DNA of 64,000 bases from JAPOUP01 sp965201085 (GTDB lineage Bacteria; Pseudomonadota; Alphaproteobacteria; Rhodobacterales; Rhodobacteraceae): contig CBDAVS010000010.1 in NCBI GenBank assembly GCA_965201085.1, forward strand, positions 310,001 through 374,000, given 5' to 3'. Below the pieces are notes generated by a model. It had not been told where the DNA came from. It worked only from the letters and a program-made list of their open reading frames with translations, and ran no database searches. Within the stretch, counting starts at the first letter, position 1, and each line of letters begins with the position of its first letter. Below are positions 35,913 to 44,690 of this stretch, piece after piece. The position numbers and the translations under genes were made by a program.

Positions 35913-36915
35913 GAGTTTGTTCCATAAGTTGAGTGGTCCCGCAGGATGTGGTGTTCCAGATTGACCGTTTACCCAAATCCGGAGATCGCCATGCCCTGTA
36001 ACAGGACCACCCAACAGCTCCATAAGCGCCCGGACGACCACGGTCAAAACGATCAGACCGACGCCGGATGGACCGTCATCGAGCCGATGCTTCCGAAGCG
36101 GGAAGGATGGGACGGCCGCGCGAGGTCGACCTTCGGTCGGTGTTCGACGTGGTCCGGTATATCCTGTCCACGGGATGCCAGTGGCGCGCGTTACCCTCTG
36201 GATATCCACCGTTTTCCACCGACCGGAACCATTTTCACGCATGGCGGCGGAGCGGGCTCCTGGCGCGTATCGTGCATCGTCTCCGGGACCCCGCGCGGCG
36301 GTGTTCGGGGCGCTCCGCGGAGCCGGCCGCCGCCCCGGTCGACAGCCAGTCGGTGAGGACCACGGAGAGCGGCGGCCCCCGCGGCCACCACGCCGGGAAG
36401 AGGGTGAAGGGGAGGAAAAGGCACCTGATCGTGGACGCCGACGGCACGCCGATCGTCATGACGGTTCACACCGCCGGCATCCAGGACCGGGACGGGGCGC
36501 CGGACCTGATCGCGAAGCTGCTGGAGACGGCCCCGACGGTGTGTAAGCTGTTCGCCGACGGTGGCCACCCGGGTCCGAAGCTGCGGGAGCGGCCTGGGGG
36601 GATGGGGTTGCCGGACGTGATCAGGACCGTCGAAAGACCGGAGGATGTCAAAGGGTTCACGCTTCTCCACCGCCGGTGGGCCGTGGAGCGGACCTTCGCC
36701 TGGATGGGCCGGTGCCGCCGCCTGTCGAAGGACTACGGGCGCCTCCGCGGGAACCCGTTGGCATCCGGGGTGAGGCATCACGCGCCACCGGTCCGGGCGT
36801 GAGTGAGGCACGAACGAACGCTGGCCGCCTGCCGGTTCCTGCTCAGGCGGGTGGCGAGGGCGTCAACTCCATGAAAAAATGGTTTGATCATATCAGTGAC
36901 TTATGATTCAAACTC
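35913..36915 (+). mobile_element. IS5-family insertion sequence, copy 2, inside ISNCY copy 3
   Basis: 1003 bases from GAGTTTGTTCCATAAGT to ACTTATGATTCAAACTC, bordered by an exact TCA duplication (35910-35912 and 36916-36918). It inserted at a different position of the ISNCY element than IS5 copy 1 did. Its transposase gene is frameshifted. Confidence 0.9.
35991..36802 (+). pseudogene. IS5-family transposase, frameshifted
   Basis: Starts MPCNRTTQQLHKRPDDHGQN in the same way as the intact copy, but a one-base change near 36103 (EPMLPKREGW instead of the RMGRP reading) breaks the frame. From 36068 onward the other frame gives the whole remaining protein with intact VDSQSVRTTE, LFADGGHPGPKL and AVERTFAWMGRC. 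A single indel thus separates it from function. Confidence 0.88.
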
Positions 36916-36918
36916 TCA

Positions 36919-38293
36919 GGCCGGGGCGGTGGACGTTCGCGGCCAGCACCGCCAGCGCCACGGCGCCGGCGAAGCCCTCCTTTCCGTGGCCGCCGACGCG
37001 GTCCAGGCCGCGGTGCTCCGGGTTGTTGATCGCTGACCCGCCAGCGGCGTGGGCGCGCCGCGCCCCGCGGAACGCCTCCCCGCTTTCCCGGACGCGGTCC
37101 GCCTTCGACAGCCTGCCTTTCCGCGGCATGGCGTCGGCTCCGGCATCCCGGCAGGCCCCAGCCGGTCCGGAGGGCTGTGCGGACCCCTGTCGAAGCTCAA
37201 CACCGACAGGTCCGGGAACCGGGCCCGCGCCTCCCCGCCCATGGGGACCGCCACATCCACGTCGCTCCCCTCCCACATCACCGAACGGTGCAGGATGAAC
37301 CGGTGCCGGTCCTCAAGGAGGCGGACGGGGACGCCGGGCTCCAACGGGACCCCGGCCTTTCCCTTCGATATCCAGCGCGTGTGCGGCCCGGATATCGGGT
37401 GCACCTTCCCGCGGTGCGGGACCGTCCCTCCCTTCAGGATCCGCCGTCCGGTCAGGTCCGCCCGGTGCCTGACATGGCCGATGAAGCCCCGGATACTGTC
37501 CGATGGGCCCGGGATACCCAACCTGCCGTCGGTCTCCGCGCGGCTGGCCTCCGCCCTGTCCGCCAGCTTCAGCGCCAGCCGGAGCGGCGCGTCCACGTCC
37601 CTCGGGCGCGGGTTGGCGAGCCGTGACGTGGCCACCCGGAGGTAGCCTTTCCGGAGCTTTCCGCAAAGGTATTCCTTCCGCCGCCAGCCGCGCGGCGCAG
37701 GCCTCCCCGCAGGCCCGGGACACGTCCCGGACCATGCACCGCGCCGCGTCCATCAGCAGGCTGCGGTCGGTCGGATGGTGGACGTCGGTCCCGGCCACGA
37801 AGGAATGACGGCGGCCGCGCAACGCGGCGCCAGGCTTTTTCCGGCCACCCTGTGGCCCCTCTCCACGACCATCCTTCCGACCCCGGCGGGAAGCTCCGGC
37901 GTGAGGAGCGACACGCTGTCAACCGGACGCCGGTATCCGTATCCGTCCACGTCCCATGATCCGTGGCCCGGCCTCCGGCCTTCGCCGGATCGTCCGGTGC
38001 CCGTTCGCCAGGTCCTGAAGCCGGTCGAAACCGCACCCGGGACCCTGCTTCACGACCCCCGGCACCGGGATGGTCAACGGTTCCATCCCCGGCCTGCCGA
38101 CCCGGCGGCTCTTTCCGGGCAGCACCAGCCGACCCGGAAGCCCGGACAGCCGCTTTCGGGTCCCTTCGTCGCTGAAGGGGTCCTGGAGGCCGATCAGGAT
38201 CGCCGGGATGTCGTCCCTCGATTTCACGGTCGGCCTGATCCTCCTGATGTCGGGGGCGCCGGGCCGCCGCCGGGTGTCGTGGACCCTGCGCAT
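36919..38293 (-). pseudogene. ISNCY-family (ISDol1-like) transposase, decayed
   Basis: From 38293: MRRVHDTRRRPGAPDIRRIR, SRDDIPAILIGLQDPFSDEG, GRPGMEPLTIPVPGVVKQG and FDRLQDLANGHRTIR, the N-terminal landmarks of this transposase type. Later in other frames come LRKAPERLPPGGHVTARQPA and VGYPGPIGQYPGLHRPCQAP, and in a third frame VMWEGSDVDVAVPMGGEARA. Several frame changes and stops are present, and IS5 copy 2 interrupts the 3' part. The leader has CAGGAGG before the ATG. Confidence 0.72.
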
Positions 38294-38471
38294 GGGGGCC
38301 TCCTGAAGGGGAGGATTGCCGGATTCCGCGGCATATGGTGGTGAAATCGCCTCCTGACTGCCATATCCGGTGAATCCCCGCAAGGCAAATTCCGTCATTT
38401 ACCGCGAAAAATCCGCAGTTTGGCAGTTTTCAGGCAAACACTATATACCTGTTTACCCGTGCGACGACGGT

Positions 38472-38504
38472 CACGGAGCCGCGCCGTCCGGGCGCGGCTC
38501 CGTG
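38472..38504. terminator. Strong hairpin downstream of the lipoprotein gene
   Basis: CACGGAGCCGCGCC (38472-38485), a five-base loop, and GGCGCGGCTCCGTG (38491-38504) form a perfect 14-base stem. It lies between the ISNCY end and the lipoprotein stop. No T run follows on the minus strand, so it may be a rho-assisted or bidirectional terminator. Confidence 0.6.
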
Positions 38505-38529
38505 AAAAGGAACCGTCAAGCAACCGCCG

Positions 38530-40104
38530 TCACGGCCGTCGCTCCGCGCCGAACGCCCCGGAGAGGCCGTCTGGATGTTTCGTCGTTCCGGGATGCTCCA
38601 GCGTTCCCACGGCACCTTGATGCTCAGGACCCGTGAAGGCACCCGTCACGACGCCAGGATCGTCGTCGTTCGATCCCGTAGAGACGAAAACCTCCATGCC
38701 TTCTTGAAGCTTCACGGCGATGTTGTAGTCAAGGTCGCCATCACCCCATACTTCGCCGAAATCCCTGATGGGATGACGCCGGGCTTTCCGGTATTTCAGC
38801 TTATCGAACATTGCCGTGCCCCGAAGGTTGTGCATGGCAATTTGAATTGCGGCATCGCCCGCGACCGTGCGTCCCGCGCCGGTGAAACCCAGCAGGGCAC
38901 CGCGCCAAGTCGCCGTGGGCTGTGCGACGCTGTCGCGGAGACCGCCGTTCGGGCGCGTCCCGTAGGCCCATGGTTTGGCAAGGCCGTTACGGTATCCCGC
39001 CCCGAACTCCGCCTGGGCATCGGGGGATAGCGATCCGAAAAGGTGGAAGCCGCTTTCGTCCCAATCGCCCCAGCCTTGGACCTCGAGATCGTCCTCGGTC
39101 AATTCTTCGACCTTCGATCCGGGATCCTGACGAACCATGGCCAGAAGCCCCTCGCCGTCCAGCGTCAGCCAAAGGTCGGGCGCGGACTTATCTTTTATGT
39201 GGATCGGAACCAAGACCGAGTCCGGATGGGTAACCGGGTTCGCATGGGCGCCAATACCGTAGGCGTGCAGAAGCTCGTGGAGGATAACCCATTTCATCCG
39301 TGTGTCGTCGTTGATGACCGAACGGTCGATGTAGGCGTATCCGTTCCGGACCTTGTAGTTGGGTCCGAGAATGCCGACCCCGCCGATTCCCAGGACGTCC
39401 GTGTAATCATCTTCCGGCCACAGCGCTTTCCCGTCGGTGAAGTGAAAATGTATCTCGCCGTCGGGAATGTCGGCGTACGTATCCAGATCCCTGTCGAGAT
39501 CGGGACCGATGGAAACGCGGTATTTGTGTGGCAGCGCCATGTTCATGTTGCGGACCGCCGCCTCGACGAAGGCCCGCTCCGCCTCGCCCGTGCCCCTCCC
39601 TAGGCGGACGGTCTTAGGAAGCGTGTAATCGAGGAAGGCCAGCGACTCCGGATCCATTTTCTTGTTTTCCTGTGTCTGGAAGCCTTTCAGGAAGGCCACG
39701 ACTTTCCTCGCGTTGGCGGCGTTGGGATCGCGCCAAATGTCGGACCGGATGATGATAGATCCCCACTCCGGCCGGGCCCCCGGCGGAAGGTCTTCGGCGC
39801 GTGGCCTTTCCCCATTGCGGGCTGGACCAATCCCGAAAGTGGTGCCTTCGATACGTACCAAAGATCGGGACCAGTCGTCCGGGTCGTTGAAATACGCCGC
39901 TGGTACCGGAATTTCCTCTGGTCGTGAAACATCCGGTGGCTGGTCGGGCTGAACTTGATCTTCTTCTTGCTGAACCTCCGGTGCGGGAGGTTCGGGCTGT
40001 TCGGGGGGGGGGGGGGGGGAGGGCTGGGCCGTATGTTGAGGGCCTGAACCGCCGCCGCAGGCCGCGAGAAGCGCTATGGCCGAAACCGTTATTAAGTTTC
40101 TCAT
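38530..40104 (-). CDS. Surface lipoprotein with HExxH metallopeptidase motif and TbpB-like C-terminal barrel
   Basis: A 524-residue predicted lipoprotein. Signal peptide and lipobox: MRNLITVSAIALLAAC, lipidated Cys at 16. Residues 20-60 are a Pro/Glu/Gln-rich linker containing a proline run encoded by 17 consecutive C. A peptidase-like domain follows, with WVILHELLHAYGIGAHANP (His276, Glu277, His280, and His287 as possible third ligand), close to but not identical with the metzincin spacing. The last 140 residues (ATWRGALLGFTGAGRTVAGD, VVTGAFTGPEHQGAVGTLEH, GAFGAER near the end) match the eight-stranded barrel of TbpB/Slam-dependent surface lipoproteins. This suggests export to the cell surface. 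Substrate unknown; no Slam gene is in the window. In the present sequence the C run is in frame. Confidence 0.8.
   Translation of the reverse strand: MRNLITVSAIALLAACGGGSGPQHTAQPSPPPPPEQPEPPAPEVQQEEDQVQPDQPPDVSRPEEIPVPAAYFNDPDDWSRSLVRIEGTTFGIGPARNGERPRAEDLPPGARPEWGSIIIRSDIWRDPNAANARKVVAFLKGFQTQENKKMDPESLAFLDYTLPKTVRLGRGTGEAERAFVEAAVRNMNMALPHKYRVSIGPDLDRDLDTYADIPDGEIHFHFTDGKALWPEDDYTDVLGIGGVGILGPNYKVRNGYAYIDRSVINDDTRMKWVILHELLHAYGIGAHANPVTHPDSVLVPIHIKDKSAPDLWLTLDGEGLLAMVRQDPGSKVEELTEDDLEVQGWGDWDESGFHLFGSLSPDAQAEFGAGYRNGLAKPWAYGTRPNGGLRDSVAQPTATWRGALLGFTGAGRTVAGDAAIQIAMHNLRGTAMFDKLKYRKARRHPIRDFGEVWGDGDLDYNIAVKLQEGMEVFVSTGSNDDDPGVVTGAFTGPEHQGAVGTLEHPGTTKHPDGLSGAFGAERRP
40003..40019 (-). repeat. 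Homopolymer of 17 C (coding strand) in the lipoprotein gene
   Basis: Seventeen consecutive G on the plus strand, read as C on the coding strand. They encode the proline run of SPPPPPEQPEP at about codons 29-34. Runs of this length slip readily during replication, and any change not divisible by three would switch the protein off. Confidence 0.85.
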
Positions 40105-40400
40105 CGAACTTTCCTTTATACCCGATCCGCCAGTCTATTGGCGAAATTTCTCTCCTGCTGCGCGAACTGCGCCTGCATGTCGGCGTTGGTCGTGTCTATA
40201 CCGCTTGTTGAGACACCTTTACATGCTTTGCATATCGATTCGGATATAATGCACTTCGGCGCTCAGCGCGTCAAGCCGATCATTGACAGGCTCGACGGCG
40301 CGTTCAACCGCGCCTTCCACCGCCTCGCTGAATACATCCCGCATTGCCCGTGCCAGCGCATCGACACTTCCGTTCAGCTTCCCCCTGTCCATGTGGTCCA
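40105..40400. other. Intergenic region upstream of the lipoprotein gene
   Basis: A minus-strand frame of about 60 codons (MDHMDRGKLNGSVDALARAM..., ending at 40219) could be a small coiled-coil protein, but I find no support beyond heptad-like spacing. The rest should hold the lipoprotein promoter, which I cannot assign. Confidence 0.35.
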
Positions 40401-40419
40401 TCTCCCCTCGGGTTGGATG

Positions 40420-40446
40420 GCCGCCCGGATAAAACCCGGGCGGCCC
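40420..40446 (-). terminator. Hairpin after the porin pseudogene
   Basis: GGCCGCCCGG, seven-base loop, CCGGGCGGCC: a ten-base GC stem 14 bases beyond the porin stop on the minus strand. There is no T run; it was probably the porin terminator. Confidence 0.55.
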
Positions 40447-40459
40447 GCCTGGTGCGTTA

Positions 40460-41674
40460 TCAGAAGCTGAACGCAAGCCCCAACGACCAGGTGTTCTTGC
40501 TGTCCGTTGGCTTCACTTTCCGTTCGCCCGGTATCTCCTTACGCGTGCCTCCCCCCGGCTCCCCAAGTGTCGCGGGGCCGGTTGACATAACGTCTGTGGA
40601 ACCGCACCCAAGGCCAAGCTGCAGTGTGGTCCCGGCACCGAGTTTGTAGTTGGCGGCGATGCCGACGCCCGTCGCTATCCTTTGGTTAGCGGGTCTTGGT
40701 TCTCCGTCATCGGTCATCAATCCACTATCGAACATCTGGTCCGTCTCGGTGCGGCCCCAGTTTACGCCGACGGTCATCTGACCAGCCGTATATCCTACAC
40801 CAACGCCTATGTGCGTGGTGTCCTCCTCATAGATGAACATCCGACCGCCTTCGGCTTTCGCGGGAACAGCTTCTAGAGGTCCCGCGCCATCTGGATCTGG
40901 CACAGCTGCCGTGTAGTTTTTGGTGTTCGCCACAAGGCCGCCGCCGCTGCGGGACTCACGCGACCAGTTGAGGATACCGCTTATGCCGCCCGCTCCCGCG
41001 AAGTTGACGCTGGCACCGATGATGGAATCGTCCTCATCGCTGGGATGTTTGGGAACCAGAACATACTCGCAAGCGCTGGTTATGGATCCGATACCCTCTT
41101 TCAACATAGTTCGATCGTCATCTTCTCCGCCAGCACTGAACACCTCATTGAAATCAATGGGACCGTCCACACACACGGGCGCACTTTATACCAGTCATCT
41201 TGCTATACTTGCCTTTCAACTCGCGGAACGGTTCCATAACAGGTTTCGCATTCCTTGGCGTCGCTATAGGCCGCATGGAGCTACCGGCCTGGTATCCGAC
41301 GCCGAAGCCGACCGTGCCGCCCGCCATCGCCACCGAATACTTTGCGCCTAGGCCCAGGACCGCGCTGCCAGTATCGTCGGCGGCCTCGGCGTATACCGAG
41401 AAGCCGAGGTCTCCGGCGGTGATGCTTTAGCTCAGGATCTGGCCGTCATGCAGGCCGTCAAGGCCCTTGTTCCCGCCGGGGCTGAAACCCGCATGGCCGG
41501 TGTGGTCGTCGCGGAGGGCGCCGCCCACGTTCGTCTCGGTGAGCGCCCAGTCGAACGCGCCGTCGGTGTCGCCGATGACCACCTTGCCGAACCACGCCTC
41601 CGCAGCCGCGTCGTCCGGGAACCGCCTGAGCAGTTCCACGACCGTCGTTCCCTTCCCGGTGCGTTGTATGCCAT
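40460..41674 (-). pseudogene. Porin gene fused to the 5' end of an IS1595 transposase gene, then broken
   Basis: The reading starts at 41674 with MAYNAPGRE and, after a small deletion, VVELLRRFPDDAAAEAWF, the N-terminus of an IS1595 transposase (compare 51268). It passes directly into GKVVIGDTDGAFDWALTETN and DDHTGHAGFSPGGNKGLDG, the middle of a Rhodobacterales porin. A TAA follows QILS; the same frame continues SITAGDLGFSVYAEAADDTG. A further shift near 41180 leads to the intact C-terminal half (GASVNFAGAGGISGILNW, THIGVGVGYTAGQMTVGVNW), ending LGLAFSF with the terminal Phe needed for outer-membrane assembly. Signal peptide and first strands are absent. The porin cannot be made from this gene. 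Confidence 0.78.
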
Positions 41675-41793
41675 CGAATCACCCTCCCGTTATGGGTGCA
41701 ATTTAATACAGCCGTTGCGTGGGCGACTAAAAAAATAAGTAATCAGGTATATTCTGTCCGCCGGTAAACCTCCAAGCTGCGGATTTTTTGCAG

Positions 41794-43170
41794 CCCCCGT
41801 TCCGCTCTGAAGTGCAACACCGTTGATGGTGGGAAGCCGCGTTTCGGGTGCAGCATCTTGCGAATCGGCCAGATAACGGCGACAGTCCCGGTGAACGAGC
41901 CGAGGAGAGTGTCATGCCCGAGGGCTACCGTCATCTGACCTTCGACGAAAGATGCCAGATATACGCGACGGGGAAAAGCGGGCTTTCGAACGGGGCCATC
42001 GCCAGGCGGCCGGGCCGCCATCCGGCCACCATATCGCGGGAGATCCGACGCAACGGCGGCGGGCGGGGATACCGGCAGGGACAGGCGTGGAGGAAGGCCA
42101 CCGGGCGCCGGAGCGAGGCCTCTTCGGTCCCGAGGAAGCTGACGGAGGAGCGCTGGGCGAAGGTCGTGGCGAAGCTGGAGGAGGGCTGGAGCCCGGAACA
42201 GGTCTCGGGGCGTCTCCGGCTGGAGGACCCCGGCATGGTCGGCCGTCAGCGGATATACGACCTCGTACGCGCGGACCGCAGGGACGGAGGAACGCTTTTC
42301 GGGCACCTGCGGCGGCGGGGAAAGAAACCGAACCGGCAGGGTGGCCGCCACGCGGGCCGGGGTCACATCCCGGGCCGGAGGGACATCTCGGAGCGCCCGA
42401 AAGAGGTCGGGGCGAAGGCGAGAATCGGCGACTGGGAAGCGGACACGGTGATCGGCGGGGGACACAGCGGTGCGGTGGTGTCGCTTGTGGACGGATGCTC
42501 GAAATTCACGCTTCTCCAACGGGTTGACGGAAAGAAGGCGGAGGCGGTCGGCGAGGCGATGACCGACCTTCTCAAGGGGCTCGGCGCCAGGGTCCACACG
42601 ATCACGGCGGACAACGGCAAGGAGTTCGCGGGGCACGCGAAGGTGGCGAAGGCGCTGGAGGCCGACTTCTTCTTCGCGACGCCCTATCACTCGTGGGAGC
42701 GGGGCCTGAACGAGCACACCAACGGGCTGCTGCGCCAGTACCTGCCGAAGGGGACCGACCTGCGGCAGGTCACGGACGCCCGCGTGAAGCGGGTCCAGGA
42801 CATCCTGAACGCGCGCCCCCGCAAGGCGCTCGGCTACCTGACGCCGGCGGAGGCTTTCGCGCGGGCGCGGCCTCCCTGAGGCGCTTCGCCCCGTCGGCCG
42901 ACGGGGGAGAGGGAATTCCGCAGGCGCGCCCGCCCGGTTTCGGTCGGGCCACCCCTTCCCTCGCCCGGACGGGCGCGCCACCTCCCGCCGCGGGGCCTTG
43001 CCGCCGCCGGGAGGCCCGGTTACGCTCCGATCCGAAGGGACAGCCGCCGTATTCCGCGTGGAATCCGGGGCCCTGGCCGGAAAATCCCTCAACACCGGCC
43101 CGCCTCCTCCGCTCGGGCCACGCCCTCGCTCCGGAGGCGGGCCGGTGTTGCACTTCGGACTGGAAGTGGG
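41794..43170 (+). mobile_element. IS30-family insertion sequence, copy 2 (intact)
   Basis: 1377 bases with ends CCCCCGTTCCGCTCTGAAGT on the left and, reverse-complemented, CCCACTTCCAGTCCGAAGTG on the right, both followed by GCAACACCGG. Flanked by GCAG on both sides (41790-41793 and 43171-43174), a four-base target duplication inside ISNCY copy 4. The 290 bases after the transposase stop are non-coding and include an 18-base inverted repeat (43090-43107 with 43133-43150). Confidence 0.9.
41914..42879 (+). CDS. IS30-family transposase
   Basis: A 321-residue enzyme in one open frame. The N-terminal helix-turn-helix is in MPEGYRHLTFDERCQIYATG and NGAIARRPGRHPATISREIR. The DDE core shows DWEADTVIGGGHSG (first Asp), TADNGKEFAGHAKV (second Asp) and RGLNEHTNGLLRQYLPKGTD (Glu), exactly as in IS30. 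GAGGAGAG precedes the ATG at 41914; the frame is open from 41848, but no ribosome site is seen there. It is probably active and could supply transposase to the decayed copy at 9131-10441. Confidence 0.94.
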   Translation: MPEGYRHLTFDERCQIYATGKSGLSNGAIARRPGRHPATISREIRRNGGGRGYRQGQAWRKATGRRSEASSVPRKLTEERWAKVVAKLEEGWSPEQVSGRLRLEDPGMVGRQRIYDLVRADRRDGGTLFGHLRRRGKKPNRQGGRHAGRGHIPGRRDISERPKEVGAKARIGDWEADTVIGGGHSGAVVSLVDGCSKFTLLQRVDGKKAEAVGEAMTDLLKGLGARVHTITADNGKEFAGHAKVAKALEADFFFATPYHSWERGLNEHTNGLLRQYLPKGTDLRQVTDARVKRVQDILNARPRKALGYLTPAEAFARARPP

Positions 43171-44439
43171 GCAGTAATTGACGGAATTCGCCTTGCGTAG
43201 AATCACCGGACATGGTGGTCAGGGGGCGATTTCACCGCAATATGCCGCGGAATCCGGCAATCCTCCCCTTCAGGAGGTCCCCCATGCGCAGGGTCCACGA
43301 CACCTAGCGGAGGCCGGAGGCCGGGCCACGGCCCATGGGACGTGGACGGATACGGATACCGGCGGCTGGTTGACAGCGTGTCGCTCCTCACGCCGGAGCT
43401 TCCCGCCGAGGTCGGAAGGACGGTCGTGGAGAGGGGCCACAGGGTGGCCTGGGCCGCGCGGCTGGCGGCGGAAGGAATACCTTTGCGGAAAGCTCCGCAG
43501 GCCCTGTCCCGGTGTCGCCACGTCACGGCTCGCCAACCCGCGCCCGGGGGACGTGGAGGCGCCGCTCCGGCTCACCCTGAAGCTGGCGGACAGGGCGGAG
43601 GCCGGCCGCGCGGAGATCGACGGCAGTTTGGGTATCCCGGGCCCATCGGACAGTATCCGGGGCTTCATCGGCCATGTCAGGCACCGGGCGGACCTGACCG
43701 GACGGCGGATCCTGAAGGGAGGGACGGTCCCGCACCGCGGGAAGGTGCACCCGATATCCAGGCCGCACACCCGCTGGATATCGAAGGGAAAGGCCGGGGT
43801 CCCGGTGGAGCCCGGCGTTCCGGTCCGCGTCCCTGAGGACCGTCACCGGTTCATCCCGCACCATTCGGTGATGTGGGAGGGGAGCGACGTGGACGTGGCG
43901 GTCCCCATGGGCGGGGAGGCGCGGGCCCGGTTCCCCGATCTGTCGGTGGTGAGCTTCGGCCGCGGTCCGCACAGCCCCCCCGGACCGGCTGGGGCCTGCC
44001 GGGATGCCGGAGCCGACGCGATGCCCCGCGGGGGAGGCTGTCGAAGGCGGACCGCGTCCGGGAAAGCGGGGAGGCGTTCCGCGGGGCGTGGCGCGCCCAC
44101 GCCGCGGGCGGGTCGGCCATCAGCAACCTGGAGCACCGCGGCCTCGACCGGGTGCGGAGCCACGGGAAGGAGGGTTTCGCCGGCGCCGTGGCGCTGGCGG
44201 TGCCGGCCGCGAACGTCCACCGGTGAACCGGCCCATGGAAGGCCCCGCCGCCGCGTGCCCGGACCGGCGTGCCCGCTGGCCGGCGGAGGCCTAGATGTTC
44301 ACCATATGTTACCGCCACCGACCGTCCCGTCGAAGCCCCGGGCGTCGCCCCCAGGGACCCTGCCACGGTCCCCTGAAGCCGGAATCCGCCGGATTCGGCC
44401 CGATCCCCTGAAAAACACGGGGTTTTCTGGCAGACACTA

Positions 44440-44690
44440 TTTAATAAGCCGTGAAATTACGATATCGTTGAACAGGGCTCAAAAGAATATCTGTTCGGTT
44501 GTTGCAATGACGAAACCCTATGTTATCGGTGACATAGACGGCATCCGCATGATACCACCGATACTCGAAACAGATGCAGTCAAGGCTGTCAGAACTGACA
44601 AATTAGCCGAATTAGCGGTCATTCGTTGACAGGGGCCATCCCGTTGAACATTTTGCATCGGAACGACCCCAAGGGCGGAAGGGATCGAAA
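44440..44690. other. Region between ISNCY copy 4 and the Kdo transferase gene
   Basis: A frame at 44508-44629 reads MTKPYVIGDIDGIRMIPPIL and ends TDKLAELAVIR (40 codons). Its composition is host-like but I do not recognise it; it may be a short gene or the stub of one cut by the IS. The GGAAGGGA at 44677 is the ribosome site of the next gene. Confidence 0.35.

Larger units (their letters stand above)
35634..38443 (-). mobile_element. ISNCY-family element, copy 3 (both ends present, contains IS5)
   Basis: The best-preserved ISNCY copy. The left end is TAGTGTCTGCCAGAAAACCC and the right end, reverse-complemented, TAGTGTTTGCCTGAAAACTG, giving an inverted terminal repeat of about 20 bases. Removing the 1003-base IS5 insertion at 35913-36915 and one TCA leaves about 1800 bases. 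The transposase reads on the minus strand from 38293. The sequence is very GC-rich throughout. Confidence 0.8.
41748..44439 (+). mobile_element. ISNCY-family element, copy 4, containing IS30
   Basis: Sequence before IS30 (aagctgcggattttttgcag) and after it (gcagtaattgacggaat) matches the continuous leader of copy 3. The right end (ggggttttctggcagacact, to 44439) is the terminal repeat. The transposase starts at 43284 as MRRVHDT but stops at once. About 270 bases are missing between two GC-rich repeats, with further loss near 43455. The left limit is approximate because that end is worn. Confidence 0.72.

Noticed and set aside
41743..43206. 487-codon minus-strand frame across IS30 copy 2
   Set aside because: It lies opposite the intact IS30 transposase and has only Arg/Pro/Ala-rich low-information sequence.
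43178..44629. 483-codon plus-strand frame over ISNCY copy 4
   Set aside because: It strings together transposase pieces from different natural frames and intergenic DNA; alignment with copy 3 shows deletions and frame changes, so it is not a real gene.
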